Shown here: positions 23,856 through 32,928 of the stretch, one piece after another | Numbering within the stretch: the stretch's first letter is position 1 | Layout: each line of letters starts with the position of its first letter | DNA from: Clostridium pasteurianum | Lineage (GTDB): Bacteria > Bacillota > Clostridia > Clostridiales > Clostridiaceae | DNA: 64,000 nucleotides | NCBI RefSeq assembly: GCF_001705235.1 | Contig: NZ_MCGV01000001.1 | Coordinates: 62,001 to 126,000 of the forward strand | Reading direction: 5' to 3' | Program-made: the position numbers and the translations under genes | The notes under the pieces: generated by a model | What the model was told of the DNA's origin: nothing | Database searches by the model: none | Seen by the model: only the letters and a program-made list of their open reading frames with translations

Positions 23856-25198
23856 CTAACACCACCTCTTTTAAAGAATTTATCCAAAAATGTAGGCTCT
23901 TTTATATAATCAAAAGCTTCTAATAATTTCAAATAAGGTTTAACATCACTTTTCTTCAAACTCGTACTTGCTATAAAAGGCTTCTGCCTATTCAAAAATT
24001 CTTCTCTTCTATGATCCTCCGGCAAATACCCTATAATTTTGTAGTCACCCAAAAGTTTTTCTATAGTTTCACTATCAAGCCCACTATTAGAATAGTTGTC
24101 AACAATAACTTTTATTTTTCCCTTTGAAATTCTATTATTAAGATTACTAAACACAAAAAGCATATTTTTTATGCTTGTGTAATTAGGTTCAATAATGAAT
24201 ACATCATCCGTGGAATCCAACATTGGAATAAACGTGCTCGCAAGACCTATATCAGGATTTGTATTTACTAATATAGTGTCATAAATCTTATATGCTATTT
24301 CAATTATCTTAGAAAAATACTCTTCAGGCATTTTCTCAAAAAGTGCTAAATCATAAAGGCCTGTTGCAACATGCAAATTCTTAAACTTTGTCTTCTGCAC
24401 AAACTTGAAAAAACTACCTTCATTTAGGTTTCCTCTTTCCAAGGCATTATACATTAAAACTAAACTTGTACTACTTCCAATATCATATTTACTTTCAATA
24501 CTAATTTCTTTTTTAACTCCAAAGAAATCATCTACAATTGGAAATAAAGTATTGAAATCTAAAATCAATATTTTTTGATTAGTTCTCTTTGACAAAAGCA
24601 CCCCTAATTGTGTAATTAAATTTGCCGGTAAAAGTGCGTTATCTGTAGCATAAAATGTTATTATTTTCTTCTTCAATATTTTAGTCTTATATATTGTTTC
24701 TTTTACAGTTACAGGCTTTTCAATAATCTTTTCAACTACTTTCTCTACAACCTTAGGTTTGCCTCCACTCTCCTTTATAACCTTAATTGGTGTGCCAGCT
24801 TCACCTGATTTTAATTGCATATTACTATATTTCAAATAAATATCTGAAATATCTGCAAAAGAATTAGGCTCTAAAATTAACTTAATAATATCCTCTGGCT
24901 TTACAGGATCAAACAATATATCATTTATAGAATATTTAAAACATCTTTTAATACCATTTACATCATCTGCATTTGTAAGGTATATTATCCTGGTATTTTT
25001 AGACTTTAGTACGAAGAATAATTGCTCTAAGTTCATGTCTCCTAAAAGTCTTTCTGAGATAACAGCAATATTGAAATTCTGCTTGTCAAAGAATTCTCTG
25101 TAGTTTACCACGTTAATTATCATATCTTTATTATCTTTTAATCTGCTACATATCTTTTCATCAAGCTCGGTCATTCCTGTTGCTATTGCAATTTTCAC
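23852..25198 (-). CDS. tadZ: TadZ/CpaE-like ParA-family localisation protein with degenerate P-loop
   Basis: 448 residues: a receiver-like N-terminal domain (about 1-110), a linker with VVEKVVEKIIEKPVTVKET, and a MinD/ParA-like domain from about 165. Where MinD has a deviant Walker A lysine box, this protein has FYATDNALLPANLITQLGVL, with no P-loop glycines or lysine. TadZ proteins place the pilus machine in the cell, and several have atypical ATP sites. GTG start with GAGGAGG. It is the first gene of the pilus operon, after the leader 25199-25484. Confidence 0.8.
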   Translation of the reverse strand: MKIAIATGMTELDEKICSRLKDNKDMIINVVNYREFFDKQNFNIAVISERLLGDMNLEQLFFVLKSKNTRIIYLTNADDVNGIKRCFKYSINDILFDPVKPEDIIKLILEPNSFADISDIYLKYSNMQLKSGEAGTPIKVIKESGGKPKVVEKVVEKIIEKPVTVKETIYKTKILKKKIITFYATDNALLPANLITQLGVLLSKRTNQKILILDFNTLFPIVDDFFGVKKEISIESKYDIGSSTSLVLMYNALERGNLNEGSFFKFVQKTKFKNLHVATGLYDLALFEKMPEEYFSKIIEIAYKIYDTILVNTNPDIGLASTFIPMLDSTDDVFIIEPNYTSIKNMLFVFSNLNNRISKGKIKVIVDNYSNSGLDSETIEKLLGDYKIIGYLPEDHRREEFLNRQKPFIASTSLKKSDVKPYLKLLEAFDYIKEPTFLDKFFKRGGVR

Positions 25199-25236
25199 TT
25201 TACATTTACCTCCTCATATTTTATTTTTTCATACAA

Positions 25237-25272
25237 TAAAAAAAGCAGCTGCTTAAATTAATAAGCAACTGC
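25237..25272 (-). terminator. Leader terminator of the Tad operon
   Basis: Minus-strand stem GCAGTTGCTT/AAGCAGCTGC, eight-base loop, seven T. It lies between the putative promoter of repeat copy A and tadZ, so it would attenuate the whole pilus operon. It is nearly identical to 146-183, with compensatory arm changes. Confidence 0.85.
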
Positions 25273-25307
25273 TTCTTAAAATAAAGGAGGAATAGCCTTA
25301 GATAACT

Positions 25308-25475
25308 AAAAAGTTTACATGAGTAAAATTTTTACTAGCACCTATTTTTATATAGTTTCTCTAAAGACAACCTTATTATATACTATATTTCAAAGAGAAA
25401 ACCCACCCACTTTTCCTCCTTTTCACAGTAACATTTCCATACCTAAATCCCTACCCAAACACGGTACAATATACT
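25308..25475 (-). promoter_or_regulatory. Conserved promoter/leader repeat, copy A (Tad operon)
   Basis: On the minus strand, in order: a G-rich box GGTAGGGATTTAGG (25442-25455), GTGGGTGGG (25402-25410), 21 bases, TATAAT (25375-25380), then a leader with CTAGTAAAAATTTTAC and TTTACTCATGTAAA. The same parts recur with identical spacing in copy B (35378-35545). I read GTGGGTGGG and TATAAT as a promoter and the rest as a shared leader RNA. Transcription would start near 25367. Confidence 0.65.
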
Positions 25476-25484
25476 TCTCACTAT

Positions 25485-26219
25485 TTATTCTATTTTTATA
25501 TTTAATACCGCTCTATCGCTCTTGAACTCTAGGGTTACATTGAATGTTTGTTCTTTATTATCACTAGAATATATACTTATATTAAACCCTATATGATTAT
25601 CATCTTGCTTGGTTATATTACTTATAGCACCATGGGTTAATTTAGAATTATCTTTTATAAAACTAAGTTTATTTATTAATGTTTTAATAGAATTTACATT
25701 CTCTGCACCATACAGATAATTTAATCTATCTTTGTTATCTCCTTTTAACATATACTTTTTTAAAGCTCTATCATTATTTTTAATACTCAAAGTTTCTTTA
25801 TAGAACTTTGGCATATCATTAGCTGCTTCTTTTAATCTTTTCTGTACCCAAAACATTTCATCCAGTGATACAAGTTTATTATTATAAAGGTCATTTATAT
25901 TATCTATATAGAAGTTTCCATCACTCTGTCTTTCACAGGATGTATTAGCCTGTTCATTTACATTATTGCTGTCGTCACTCTGAAACTTTTTAAGCTTATC
26001 TGCATTTTTATTTTCTTTTCTCACTTCAACATTTATTTTATTTTCCTTTTCATCTTCTGCATTATATTTAGTATTTCTAACTTTTGCTTGTATATTTTTT
26101 TTAGGATTTAGCTCATAGTTGTCACTGTAGGTAAGTTTACATATTAAAAATACAGCCATCCCTATAAATAACGCCGTTACAACACTTCCAGCAATTATAA
26201 ATTTAAGTTTTCTATTCAA
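25485..26219 (-). CDS. Single-span membrane protein, possible VirB8-like transfer protein
   Basis: 244 residues: N-terminal membrane anchor (FIIAGSVVTALFIGMAVFLI), a charged Lys/Glu/Asn-rich linker to about 100, and a C-terminal mixed alpha/beta domain (about 110-244) with alternating strands near the end (GFNISIYSSDNKEQTFNVTL). One anchor plus an external domain of this type is the VirB8/TcpC layout, but sequence similarity is too weak to be sure. It is the last gene of the type IV secretion operon, 11 bases after the wall hydrolase gene. Confidence 0.55.
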   Translation of the reverse strand: MNRKLKFIIAGSVVTALFIGMAVFLICKLTYSDNYELNPKKNIQAKVRNTKYNAEDEKENKINVEVRKENKNADKLKKFQSDDSNNVNEQANTSCERQSDGNFYIDNINDLYNNKLVSLDEMFWVQKRLKEAANDMPKFYKETLSIKNNDRALKKYMLKGDNKDRLNYLYGAENVNSIKTLINKLSFIKDNSKLTHGAISNITKQDDNHIGFNISIYSSDNKEQTFNVTLEFKSDRAVLNIKIE

Positions 26220-26230
26220 GTTTAACCCTC

Positions 26231-28126
26231 CTAACGTCTTACCTTAATATTTACTGTTCCAAAATCATCACATCTTGCAGTATCATCAGCTCCACCGAAG
26301 CCCATAAATAAGTCTATATGATTTCCTTTTATAGCTCCTCCTGTATCTCTCGCAGTATACCAGCCATTTAAATCGTATCTTTGTCCATTTTTATTCTGAT
26401 ACCTTTTATTATCAGGGAACTGAATATATACACGACTTCCTAATTTAATTACGCTTGGATCTACTGCTATTACTCTTGCTGTAAAATCCTTTCCGTCAAG
26501 ATTTGTTCCATCTGCCGTAGTTCCGCCGCCTTCCATACCATCATGTACACCGCCGTATGCAGTACATATAAAACTATCATATTTAATATTAGGATTATTG
26601 AACACCCAGAATAAATTAGCTTCTGAAGCTATACCTTCTATTGGAAATTTATTTATTCCAGTTTTGGGGTTAGGATCATTTATAAGTACCTGTCCATCTG
26701 TATCAACACCAGTTAAAACAATAAAATGACCACCTTTAGTAAAGTGTCCTGCGTGCATACTTGCAACTACTGGATTACCTTCTTTAAGCTGGTCATATAC
26801 ATAACTATAATTTGAAGGTTCTATTTCATTACTGCTGTTTATTCCAAATTGTGATGTAGAACTATTGTCAAATAAGCCCCATGAAGTACCCTCTCCTGTA
26901 GAACTGTTATACCCTGAAGCTATGGCATAGGTTGCGGCTTCTCCTGGATCTAACATTCCATCACCATTTTTATCCCATGAACCTAGTTTTCCACTAAGTC
27001 CTGAAATTATCATAGCAAATGAAGTCGGACCACATCCGCTTGTACCTATATTCCCCTGACCATATGGCTGACTAGCCCATCTTGCATCTGTCTGCCTAAA
27101 AAGCGGTATTTCACCACTAAACCCATTATCGGCTCCAGCATCTAATATGTCATTTACTATACTATCGTCATTTGGATCTTTATTCATCCAGTCACCATTC
27201 TGCTGTTTTGTATCGTAGTCATTACTAGCTCCTGCTATAACAAAGTGTGCTGCCATTTTAAGCTTGTCCTCTGTATCTTCATTTGGAAACTGCTGTTTTA
27301 TTATGCTCTTTAATCTTTCCATGCTCTTTCCACTTTCTGTAACCTTATCTATTACTGGAGTATCAACCTTAGTTGTAGTGGTTGTAGTTTCTGTTACTGT
27401 TTCCATTTCTGGTTTTGAATTTGGATTATTAGCGGCAGCCGGCGGCTGATTAGCTTTAGGCTTCTCATATGTTCTCGTTTTAACATCTGTTTTAGTCTGA
27501 GACTGCACTTTATAGGTTATATCTACTTTACCTTTTAAAGCATCTGCACTGGTTAACAACTTTACCTTTTCTTTAGTAACAATAGGTGATGATGTAACAT
27601 TCTGCCCTGTTGAATCCTTTGTATTAACTGTAACTGTTGTAACTATAGAATCATCCTTATAGGAAAAATCAGGCTTTAAAAGTTCTGCATACTCTGAAAT
27701 AATATCCTCAGAGCCTAAAAGCCCAGCCCGTCCACTTTGGGATACCATTTTATCTATATCCTGATTTTGCTCCATTTCAACAAGTGATATAAAACCTTCA
27801 ACATTGCCATCTGTAAGTGCTACTTTTTTAGCCATACCGTACATATCATCCATAGAACCATTGGCATCTTTAACTTTTTTAGTAAGAAAACCTGCGAGTT
27901 CTTTATTCTGATACTCATTTAGATTGTCACTAAAAGTTTGATCTCCCATAAACCCTGTTTTTGCCACCGATATAGCAAAAATAACTACAAATATAAAGCA
28001 AATAAAAATAAGTCCCCAAGGAAACATTATCTTTTTTATTAAAGCTTTCAAAACTTTTTTTCCTTTTTTCTTGAACTTGTTCTTAACCATATTTCTTAAA
28101 AATGAACCTGACTTCTTATTTGACAT
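26231..28126 (-). CDS. VirB1-like wall hydrolase: C39-type peptidase plus 3D domain
   Basis: 631 residues. A membrane anchor at about 32-54 (MFPWGLIFICFIFVVIFAIS) is followed by a helical region, a long Thr/Lys linker, and a papain-like C39_2 domain (about 340-495: GTSGCGPTSFAMIISGLSGK with the catalytic Cys, GGHFIVLTGVD with His, LINDPNPKTG). The C-terminal 90 residues are a 3D domain (YTARDTGGAIKGNHIDLFMG), as in wall-hydrolysing proteins. An EF-hand-like loop DKNGDGMLDPGEA is inserted in the peptidase. It would locally open the wall for the transfer channel. Confidence 0.85.
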   Translation of the reverse strand: MSNKKSGSFLRNMVKNKFKKKGKKVLKALIKKIMFPWGLIFICFIFVVIFAISVAKTGFMGDQTFSDNLNEYQNKELAGFLTKKVKDANGSMDDMYGMAKKVALTDGNVEGFISLVEMEQNQDIDKMVSQSGRAGLLGSEDIISEYAELLKPDFSYKDDSIVTTVTVNTKDSTGQNVTSSPIVTKEKVKLLTSADALKGKVDITYKVQSQTKTDVKTRTYEKPKANQPPAAANNPNSKPEMETVTETTTTTTKVDTPVIDKVTESGKSMERLKSIIKQQFPNEDTEDKLKMAAHFVIAGASNDYDTKQQNGDWMNKDPNDDSIVNDILDAGADNGFSGEIPLFRQTDARWASQPYGQGNIGTSGCGPTSFAMIISGLSGKLGSWDKNGDGMLDPGEAATYAIASGYNSSTGEGTSWGLFDNSSTSQFGINSSNEIEPSNYSYVYDQLKEGNPVVASMHAGHFTKGGHFIVLTGVDTDGQVLINDPNPKTGINKFPIEGIASEANLFWVFNNPNIKYDSFICTAYGGVHDGMEGGGTTADGTNLDGKDFTARVIAVDPSVIKLGSRVYIQFPDNKRYQNKNGQRYDLNGWYTARDTGGAIKGNHIDLFMGFGGADDTARCDDFGTVNIKVRR

Positions 28127-28149
28127 AAATCATACCTCCCTTCAAAAAA

Positions 28150-28193
28150 TAAAAAAAGCCGAGAAATTTTAAATAAATTAAATTTCTCAACTT
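28150..28193 (-). terminator. Intrinsic terminator
   Basis: Minus-strand stem GAGAAATTT/AAATTTCTC, nine perfect pairs plus a G-C extension, followed by seven T. It lies between the VirB6-like and wall hydrolase genes. Confidence 0.8.
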
Positions 28194-28210
28194 TTACAAT
28201 TAATATTTAT

Positions 28211-30280
28211 TTATGACCAGCCGTTAAATCCATCAATAGAGGTATAAGAATTAGTCTGTGCTATGATTTTTGTTTTATAACTATCAGATAACTTATTAAA
28301 AGGATGTGCTTTTGCTAAATTCATAGCTGCCGCAGTATTATTGCCAGCTGCTATATTTCTAGAAAAAGCTTTTTTATTGTGAGAAGTTCTTAATGACTTC
28401 CCTACATTAGTATTAGCTGTATGCTTTAAAACTGCATTTGCAGGGCGGTTTAGCACTTTAAACTTTTTAAAATTAGCCTTTAAATCATTGTTTCCTCCAA
28501 ATAAAGTATTTATAGCTTCTTTCTTATTTTTAGCCAGTCCAAGTTTCTCCATTTGTGCTGCTGTTTTGTATATAGCCTTTGATGCTGTTCTTCTATTCTG
28601 TATACCTCCTGCTAAACTCCCCCCTGCTTCAGCTAATCCTTTAAACATAGGATCTCCTGCGGTCATAGCTGTTAATAACCCATTAACCCTTGATCCTGCC
28701 TTATTTTTTGAAATTCCCATATTTAAATTATCTGCAAGCATTGAATTATTTAAATTCTGTTTTGCGCTGTCTTCTTTAAATTGTTCTATTACTGAATCTG
28801 GCTTTTCTGGAGTATATTCTTCATCATGTCCTGCTGGAAAACCATTACCCATATTATAATTGTCATAGTCTTTCAGATTATCTCCAAAAGAAGTGGCATT
28901 TTTATTTATTGAATTTGAACCTTTCACCGAATTTCCACCTCTGCCAGAACTTCCACCGACATTACCCAGTGTATTTCCAAAAACTTTCTTTGTTACATCT
29001 GAAGCTTTAAAATCTTTAAATCCATTCCCACTTCCATGATTTCCACCTGTTGTCATTCCAAAAGCTGCGGCCATGCCTCCTGCTATACCCCCAACTGTTC
29101 CTAGAGCTCCACCAGCAAGAGTTGTTTCATCTAATCCAGAAACCTTTGTAAAGAAACCTTGAAGTGAATTTCTAAGCATTTCAGCAACTTTCGTTAAAGC
29201 TGTCATCCATATTAAAGCTAAGAGCCAGTTCTGCCATGTTGAGGCACCTAAAGCCGCAATCATTACCGTGAAAGTAAATGCATAAAAAAACTGCATAGAA
29301 GCATTTGTTATCATTTCTCCAAACCATATTGAAGCTGCATGTACCCTATGATTTATGCCCCATAGCGCTATGGCTATCGGTGTAAATACATACATTACTG
29401 AAAGTACTACCTTTCTGCTTAAAAATATAATATTTATTCTTATATTCTGCCATGCATAAAGTAAATGAACTATCGCTGTAGTTATTGGAGACCCCGTCTT
29501 AATTGCATCAACAAGAGAATATTTAAATGCAGGACTGCTAGAATAGTCGCCTATTACAGATTTCGTAGCTGTTGTTAATGCATCAGTAAAACCATTAAAT
29601 AGCTCAAATAACCCCTGTATAAAAATTGGTGCTGCTGCCAGTAAAAATACACATAAAAACCAATTCATTAACTCTTCCTTTAAATCTATTTTCTTTGAAA
29701 CTGAATCCGAAAATAGTACCATACTGAAACCAGTTTTTGCAATCATAATTAAAAACAGCGGTGACACTAAAGTACAGATAAGAGTATATAGATAGTTTAG
29801 ATTCTGCCATTCTTCATACTTAAATGGTGCAAGATCAAGCTTATCGGTGCTGAATATTAAATCACCAAGAGGCTCAAATCCAATTTTGTCATCTATAATA
29901 TTATCAAGTGCTTTAGGCACCGCATCTATAACATCTGCCACACCTCTTTCAATAAATGTCCCATCTTTATCCGTTTCAGTTTTGGAACTGCTGTCAATCT
30001 TAAAGGTGGAATTCTTCGTGTTAAGTGCAGCTCCTGAAGTGTTTGCCACCCAACCTAAAAAACCTGCAAGTATTAAACTTATTCCAAGTATAAAACCTCC
30101 TGCTGCTATTTTGCCAAGTGACTCCATGGCTTTTTCTCTAGCATCCTTTTTATGTGCTGTAAGAAGCATTTTTATACCAAGCATAATTATTGCAAACGCC
30201 ATTGATATGCCGCCAAAGGCACTTATATATTCATATATTATTTTAGTTGGTGCATCTGCATTTGAAGATATAAAATTCAA
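28211..30280 (-). CDS. VirB6/TrbL-like channel protein with pilin-like N-terminus
   Basis: 689-residue polytopic protein. Residues 1-85 (IMLGIKMLLTAHKKDAREKA, then SLGKIAAGGFILGISLILAG) closely resemble the end of the small pilin-like protein at 33328-33711. Further spans lie between about 150 and 390, and the last 300 residues are soluble, Gly/Asn/Ser-rich and helical. This is the VirB6/TrbL layout of the inner-membrane pore of type IV secretion systems. It follows VirB4 by 15 bases. Confidence 0.75.
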   Translation of the reverse strand: MNFISSNADAPTKIIYEYISAFGGISMAFAIIMLGIKMLLTAHKKDAREKAMESLGKIAAGGFILGISLILAGFLGWVANTSGAALNTKNSTFKIDSSSKTETDKDGTFIERGVADVIDAVPKALDNIIDDKIGFEPLGDLIFSTDKLDLAPFKYEEWQNLNYLYTLICTLVSPLFLIMIAKTGFSMVLFSDSVSKKIDLKEELMNWFLCVFLLAAAPIFIQGLFELFNGFTDALTTATKSVIGDYSSSPAFKYSLVDAIKTGSPITTAIVHLLYAWQNIRINIIFLSRKVVLSVMYVFTPIAIALWGINHRVHAASIWFGEMITNASMQFFYAFTFTVMIAALGASTWQNWLLALIWMTALTKVAEMLRNSLQGFFTKVSGLDETTLAGGALGTVGGIAGGMAAAFGMTTGGNHGSGNGFKDFKASDVTKKVFGNTLGNVGGSSGRGGNSVKGSNSINKNATSFGDNLKDYDNYNMGNGFPAGHDEEYTPEKPDSVIEQFKEDSAKQNLNNSMLADNLNMGISKNKAGSRVNGLLTAMTAGDPMFKGLAEAGGSLAGGIQNRRTASKAIYKTAAQMEKLGLAKNKKEAINTLFGGNNDLKANFKKFKVLNRPANAVLKHTANTNVGKSLRTSHNKKAFSRNIAAGNNTAAAMNLAKAHPFNKLSDSYKTKIIAQTNSYTSIDGFNGWS

Positions 30281-30295
30281 TTTAAAACCTCCTTC

Positions 30296-32167
30296 CTATG
30301 AAGTTTTCACCATATCCCACTCAAAGTCAAAGGGCTTAACATGCATAAGTACAAGCTCCTGCTCTGAAAGAAGTATTGCCTGTCCAGAAACAAAAGTTGT
30401 CATGAGCTGCTCGCACCTTGATGATAAACTTAAAAATTCACAGACCTTTTTGGCTACCGATGATTCCTGTTTTAATAAAATTTTAGTACCACAGAGATTT
30501 ATTATAGCTTCCGTCTGCTTGCTGCCTATGAAATCCTGCATAAATTGTGTGGCTAAGGTAAGTGCTATCTTAAGTTTTCTTCCGAGTCTTGCTATAAGCT
30601 CTAAGAAATGAAGTGACCTTTCAAATTTAGCAAATAAATGCCCTTCATCAACTATAACTTCTTTTTCAATATCCTTGTATTTGTAATTTGAAAAAGTTGT
30701 CCATATCCATGAAAGGCTATTTATCATAGCATAAAATTTCGTGAATTCATCATTTAAATGTTTATAACTTATAGCTATTATTTTACTGTTGAAATTTATT
30801 GAAGATTTACAATCAAACATTGCCATAGGGCCATCACCTGTTATCATCTTCATTACTTCTATAAGATCTTTTATTCCTTCTGATTCTATGGTTTCATTTT
30901 TCTCAATAAGAGCATTCCTTAAATCAGTTAAAGTCGGTAGATCCTTTTTTATATTTCCTGTATAAAATTTGCCTTCTTTTTCATAGGTCTTTTCTTCATA
31001 TAAGCTTTCAGGTCTTTCGGTAATACCTAAATCTTCATAAAGTTTTGCTGTACATTCATCAACTGCCGTTATTTCTTCTCCCTGAAGTGGACTGCCATTT
31101 CTGAATTTCTCTGAAAATATAGAAATCATCTCTATTATTTCAGAACGCTTACCGTATATATCAATTTTCTTTTTGCCACTTTCATCTTCTTCAACTTCTA
31201 TTTCAAATGGATTTATACCTGATTTAACACCTGGTCTAAGCTCTATATACTGACCACCCAATTTTTTTATAAGCGGCTTGTATTCTGCTTGAGGGTCAAG
31301 TATTACTGTCCATCTTCCCGCAGCCGCAGAACGTGCAGATTTTAATTTTAGGAAAACTGACTTCCCTGCTCCTGTAGTACCTGAAACAAAAGTATGGGGA
31401 TTAGTTAAGGTTGGTGCTCCTATAAATTCGTTATAAACTATAGGTGATTTAGTAAACATATTTTCTCCGTAGAATATACCATTTTTATGACACAGCTCAG
31501 TATTTCCAACAGGAACAAGACATGCAACAGAACCCGTTATCATATTCCTAAAACCATTTGTGTATTCTATATTGAGATTTGGAACACCAGTTAAAAAACC
31601 TTTTAGTTGATCTCCTACAAGGCATTTTGCAACAAGAGACTTTCTAGCACAGATAGTATCAAACATTTCTGCTTTATCCCCTAGTGCATTTAAGTTTTTT
31701 CCCCACAGGAATATTATTGGCTGCACATAAAACATTCTTTCAGTATTGGTCTGTATCTTTGCTCTAGTTTCATCTAAATCCTCTGCTGCAAGCTTCATGC
31801 CGTAATCTATAGAATAACCGTGCTTTAACTGTAAATTTATATTACTCATGTACTGACTGTATTTTCCTGTGAGTCTTCTTATAACTGTTGAGTCAGGTAT
31901 ATTTTCAACATAAGTTGTAACATCAATGTCTCCCATTTGAAATAGTTCATTTAAATATCCTACAGTCATATTGCGTGGAAAACCTATTATTGCATAAACC
32001 CTTGCATATTTACCTGGACCAAGATAAATATACTCCTTTCCCTCAACTATTCCATCAGGCGTAATTAAATCCATAATGTCTATAGTACCTTTTTTAAAGA
32101 AATCTTCTTCCTTATCTTTATTTGAATTTTTTTTATCAACTTTCTTGCTCTTCTTCGACTTCCACAA
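30296..32167 (-). CDS. virB4: VirB4-family type IV secretion ATPase
   Basis: 623 residues with N-terminal VirB4 domain (about 35-250) and C-terminal AAA motor. Walker A is TFVSGTTGAGKSVFLKLK (about 263), Walker B is EKEVIVDEGHLFAKF (about 510), with LARLGRKLKIALTLATQFMQ, the conserved arm of TraE/VirB4 proteins. It energises assembly and substrate transfer at the membrane. Its start overlaps the end of the 257-residue gene by 32 bases. Confidence 0.92.
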   Translation of the reverse strand: MWKSKKSKKVDKKNSNKDKEEDFFKKGTIDIMDLITPDGIVEGKEYIYLGPGKYARVYAIIGFPRNMTVGYLNELFQMGDIDVTTYVENIPDSTVIRRLTGKYSQYMSNINLQLKHGYSIDYGMKLAAEDLDETRAKIQTNTERMFYVQPIIFLWGKNLNALGDKAEMFDTICARKSLVAKCLVGDQLKGFLTGVPNLNIEYTNGFRNMITGSVACLVPVGNTELCHKNGIFYGENMFTKSPIVYNEFIGAPTLTNPHTFVSGTTGAGKSVFLKLKSARSAAAGRWTVILDPQAEYKPLIKKLGGQYIELRPGVKSGINPFEIEVEEDESGKKKIDIYGKRSEIIEMISIFSEKFRNGSPLQGEEITAVDECTAKLYEDLGITERPESLYEEKTYEKEGKFYTGNIKKDLPTLTDLRNALIEKNETIESEGIKDLIEVMKMITGDGPMAMFDCKSSINFNSKIIAISYKHLNDEFTKFYAMINSLSWIWTTFSNYKYKDIEKEVIVDEGHLFAKFERSLHFLELIARLGRKLKIALTLATQFMQDFIGSKQTEAIINLCGTKILLKQESSVAKKVCEFLSLSSRCEQLMTTFVSGQAILLSEQELVLMHVKPFDFEWDMVKTS

Positions 32168-32909
32168 CCTGTCCTACCCCCTCACTGTATAAATCAAATG
32201 CTCCTTCTTTTTCTAAGCTCTCTATCTTTATATTTTTGCCCCTGTTAAACAGGTCTGTTAAAATCTGTGCTGTACTTTCGGAACTTAAAAGGTTAACTTT
32301 CATCCTTGCCCTTGAAAGTCCTCCTGCTATATTATCTACTCTTGATTGAAGCTCATTTAAAACCTTTTTTTCATCCTTATCAGGTAGATATGCACCTACA
32401 GTACAGAAACTCTTTCTCACAAAAATGCCCTTTTCATTTTCAAGCTTCCTATACGATGTATAAAGCTCAGAACAGTAATCCTTTAAATTATCCGAAATTA
32501 AAATATCTGAACTATTCATGGTTTTTTCAACAAGCTCCGCCGGCTCTTTTATATCTATCTTTTTTAAAGTCGTATGAAACTGCACAGGAAAATTAAGCGA
32601 TAGGGCTGACATCATAAGACAATCTTCAAAAGCTGTCTGTTCATCATCTGTTAAAAGCTCAAAATCTGGAGAAGATATACCTAAATTAACCCTTATGGCT
32701 CCATTTCTCATATATATTTTGCTTCCTTTTATTTTTTTAATTCCAGTACATTTCTTTAATTCGCTGCTGCTTATCTTATTTCCATCATTATCATTTTGAG
32801 TATTTGCATTTCTCTGCTTTTTAGGCTTATTCTTTTTTCTGGTGTACATGACTACAATTCCTAAAAAAATAAAAGCCATAATTGGAAACACTAAAGATAT
32901 AACTATCAC
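32136..32909 (-). CDS. Membrane-anchored type IV secretion protein (TraC-like, VirB4-adjacent)
   Basis: 257 residues: one N-terminal span (VISLVFPIMAFIFLGIVVMY), a basic linker and a cytosolic domain (about 55-250) with SLNFPVQFHTTLKKIDI and RVDNIAGGLSRARMKVNLLS. That pattern resembles the N-terminal part of VirB4-like proteins and the TraC-type proteins encoded between PrgI and VirB4 in Gram-positive conjugation operons. The role is inferred from this position. Confidence 0.65.
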   Translation of the reverse strand: MIVISLVFPIMAFIFLGIVVMYTRKKNKPKKQRNANTQNDNDGNKISSSELKKCTGIKKIKGSKIYMRNGAIRVNLGISSPDFELLTDDEQTAFEDCLMMSALSLNFPVQFHTTLKKIDIKEPAELVEKTMNSSDILISDNLKDYCSELYTSYRKLENEKGIFVRKSFCTVGAYLPDKDEKKVLNELQSRVDNIAGGLSRARMKVNLLSSESTAQILTDLFNRGKNIKIESLEKEGAFDLYSEGVGQVVEVEEEQES

Positions 32910-32928
32910 CGAAACACCTTCCTTCTAT

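Noticed and set aside
25402-25455. G-tracts in the repeat as a G-quadruplex
   Set aside because: Copies differ in tract length and several tracts are only two G. The fixed 21-bp spacing to TATAAT fits a promoter better.
29847-30611. 254-codon plus-strand ORF
   Set aside because: It runs antisense to the VirB6-like and VirB4 genes, has Ser/Pro/Leu-rich shadow composition and no ribosome site.
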